Of a stretch of DNA of 64,000 bases, positions 63,921 to 64,000 are shown piece by piece (position 1 is the stretch's first letter; every line of letters starts with the position of its first letter). Made by a program: the position numbers and the translations under genes. Under the pieces are notes generated by a model. It was not told where the DNA came from, did not search any database, and was given only the letters and a program-made list of their open reading frames with translations. Origin of the DNA: Azorinus chamasolen (Eukaryota > Mollusca > Bivalvia > Cardiida > Solecurtidae); the NCBI GenBank assembly GCA_963576725.1, contig OY755244.1:83881121-83945120 (forward strand). The letters run 5' to 3'.

Positions 63921-64000
63921 AACAAACTGTAAAAGAAACAATGGAAAAAAACATGAAATAGATTTGTTATGAAAGATCGAGGTACATCATCGAAAGTCAG

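Overview
The window is eukaryotic and AT-rich. It is dominated by short inverted-repeat transposons, tandem arrays and dispersed repeats, with one large, sparsely exonic gene on the minus strand. The repeats built from GACCTTGA and GACCTTTGACC, the opening and closing motifs of several dispersed repeats, and the molluscan look of the encoded protein suggest a bivalve mollusc. The species cannot be named from the sequence.

The one gene I can establish is the N-terminal half of a novel (delta/theta-type) protein kinase C. Seven coding exons, all with GT/AG boundaries and compatible phases, lie at 51361-51235, 26239-26043, 24528-24468, 4388-4229, 2590-2559, 1734-1649 and 548-419 (minus strand). 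Joined, they encode 264 residues: a PKC-delta-type C2 domain, a pseudosubstrate, a complete C1A zinc finger and the first two thirds of C1B. The rest of C1B and the kinase domain must lie beyond base 1. A likely 5' UTR segment (51362-51496) precedes the start codon. Introns 1 and 3 are about 25 kb and 20 kb and fill most of the window. The 12.5 kb upstream of the start codon looks like 5' UTR intron or upstream flank.

Repeat layout: the introns and flank are packed with roughly 220-250 bp MITEs that begin CCCTTT, end AAAGGG and sit in TTAA (piggyBac-like). I group them as A (core hairpin CAAACAGAGTAGACCC...), B (72-bp palindrome around GAGCATTTGCTCC), C (CCCTTCGCTTGC ends) and D/E relatives with CTCTTTGC or weaker ends. 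They are nested in one another and often stand back to back sharing one TTAA. Other mobile DNA includes a 1.3-kb foldback element with a perfect 8-bp duplication (14969-16281), a 60-bp micro-element (46471-46530), a 359-bp CAGGG-ended element (38181-38539), an 872-bp pogo-like element flanked by TA (55321-56192) and the two termini of a possible 6.8-kb element (44027-50785).

The most unusual features are: an array of about 20 44-bp units on the plus strand, each carrying a TACTAAC branch point, a CTCTACAG acceptor and a GTAAGT donor (31448-32541); a copied splice acceptor inside the tandem array abutting exon 2; a repeat in intron 2 with three perfect oestrogen-response-element palindromes; a 17-bp x4 minisatellite in the 5' UTR; and a conventional-PKC-like tyrosine at position 22 of C1B in an otherwise novel-type PKC. 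No RNA gene, CRISPR array or bacterial feature was recognised.
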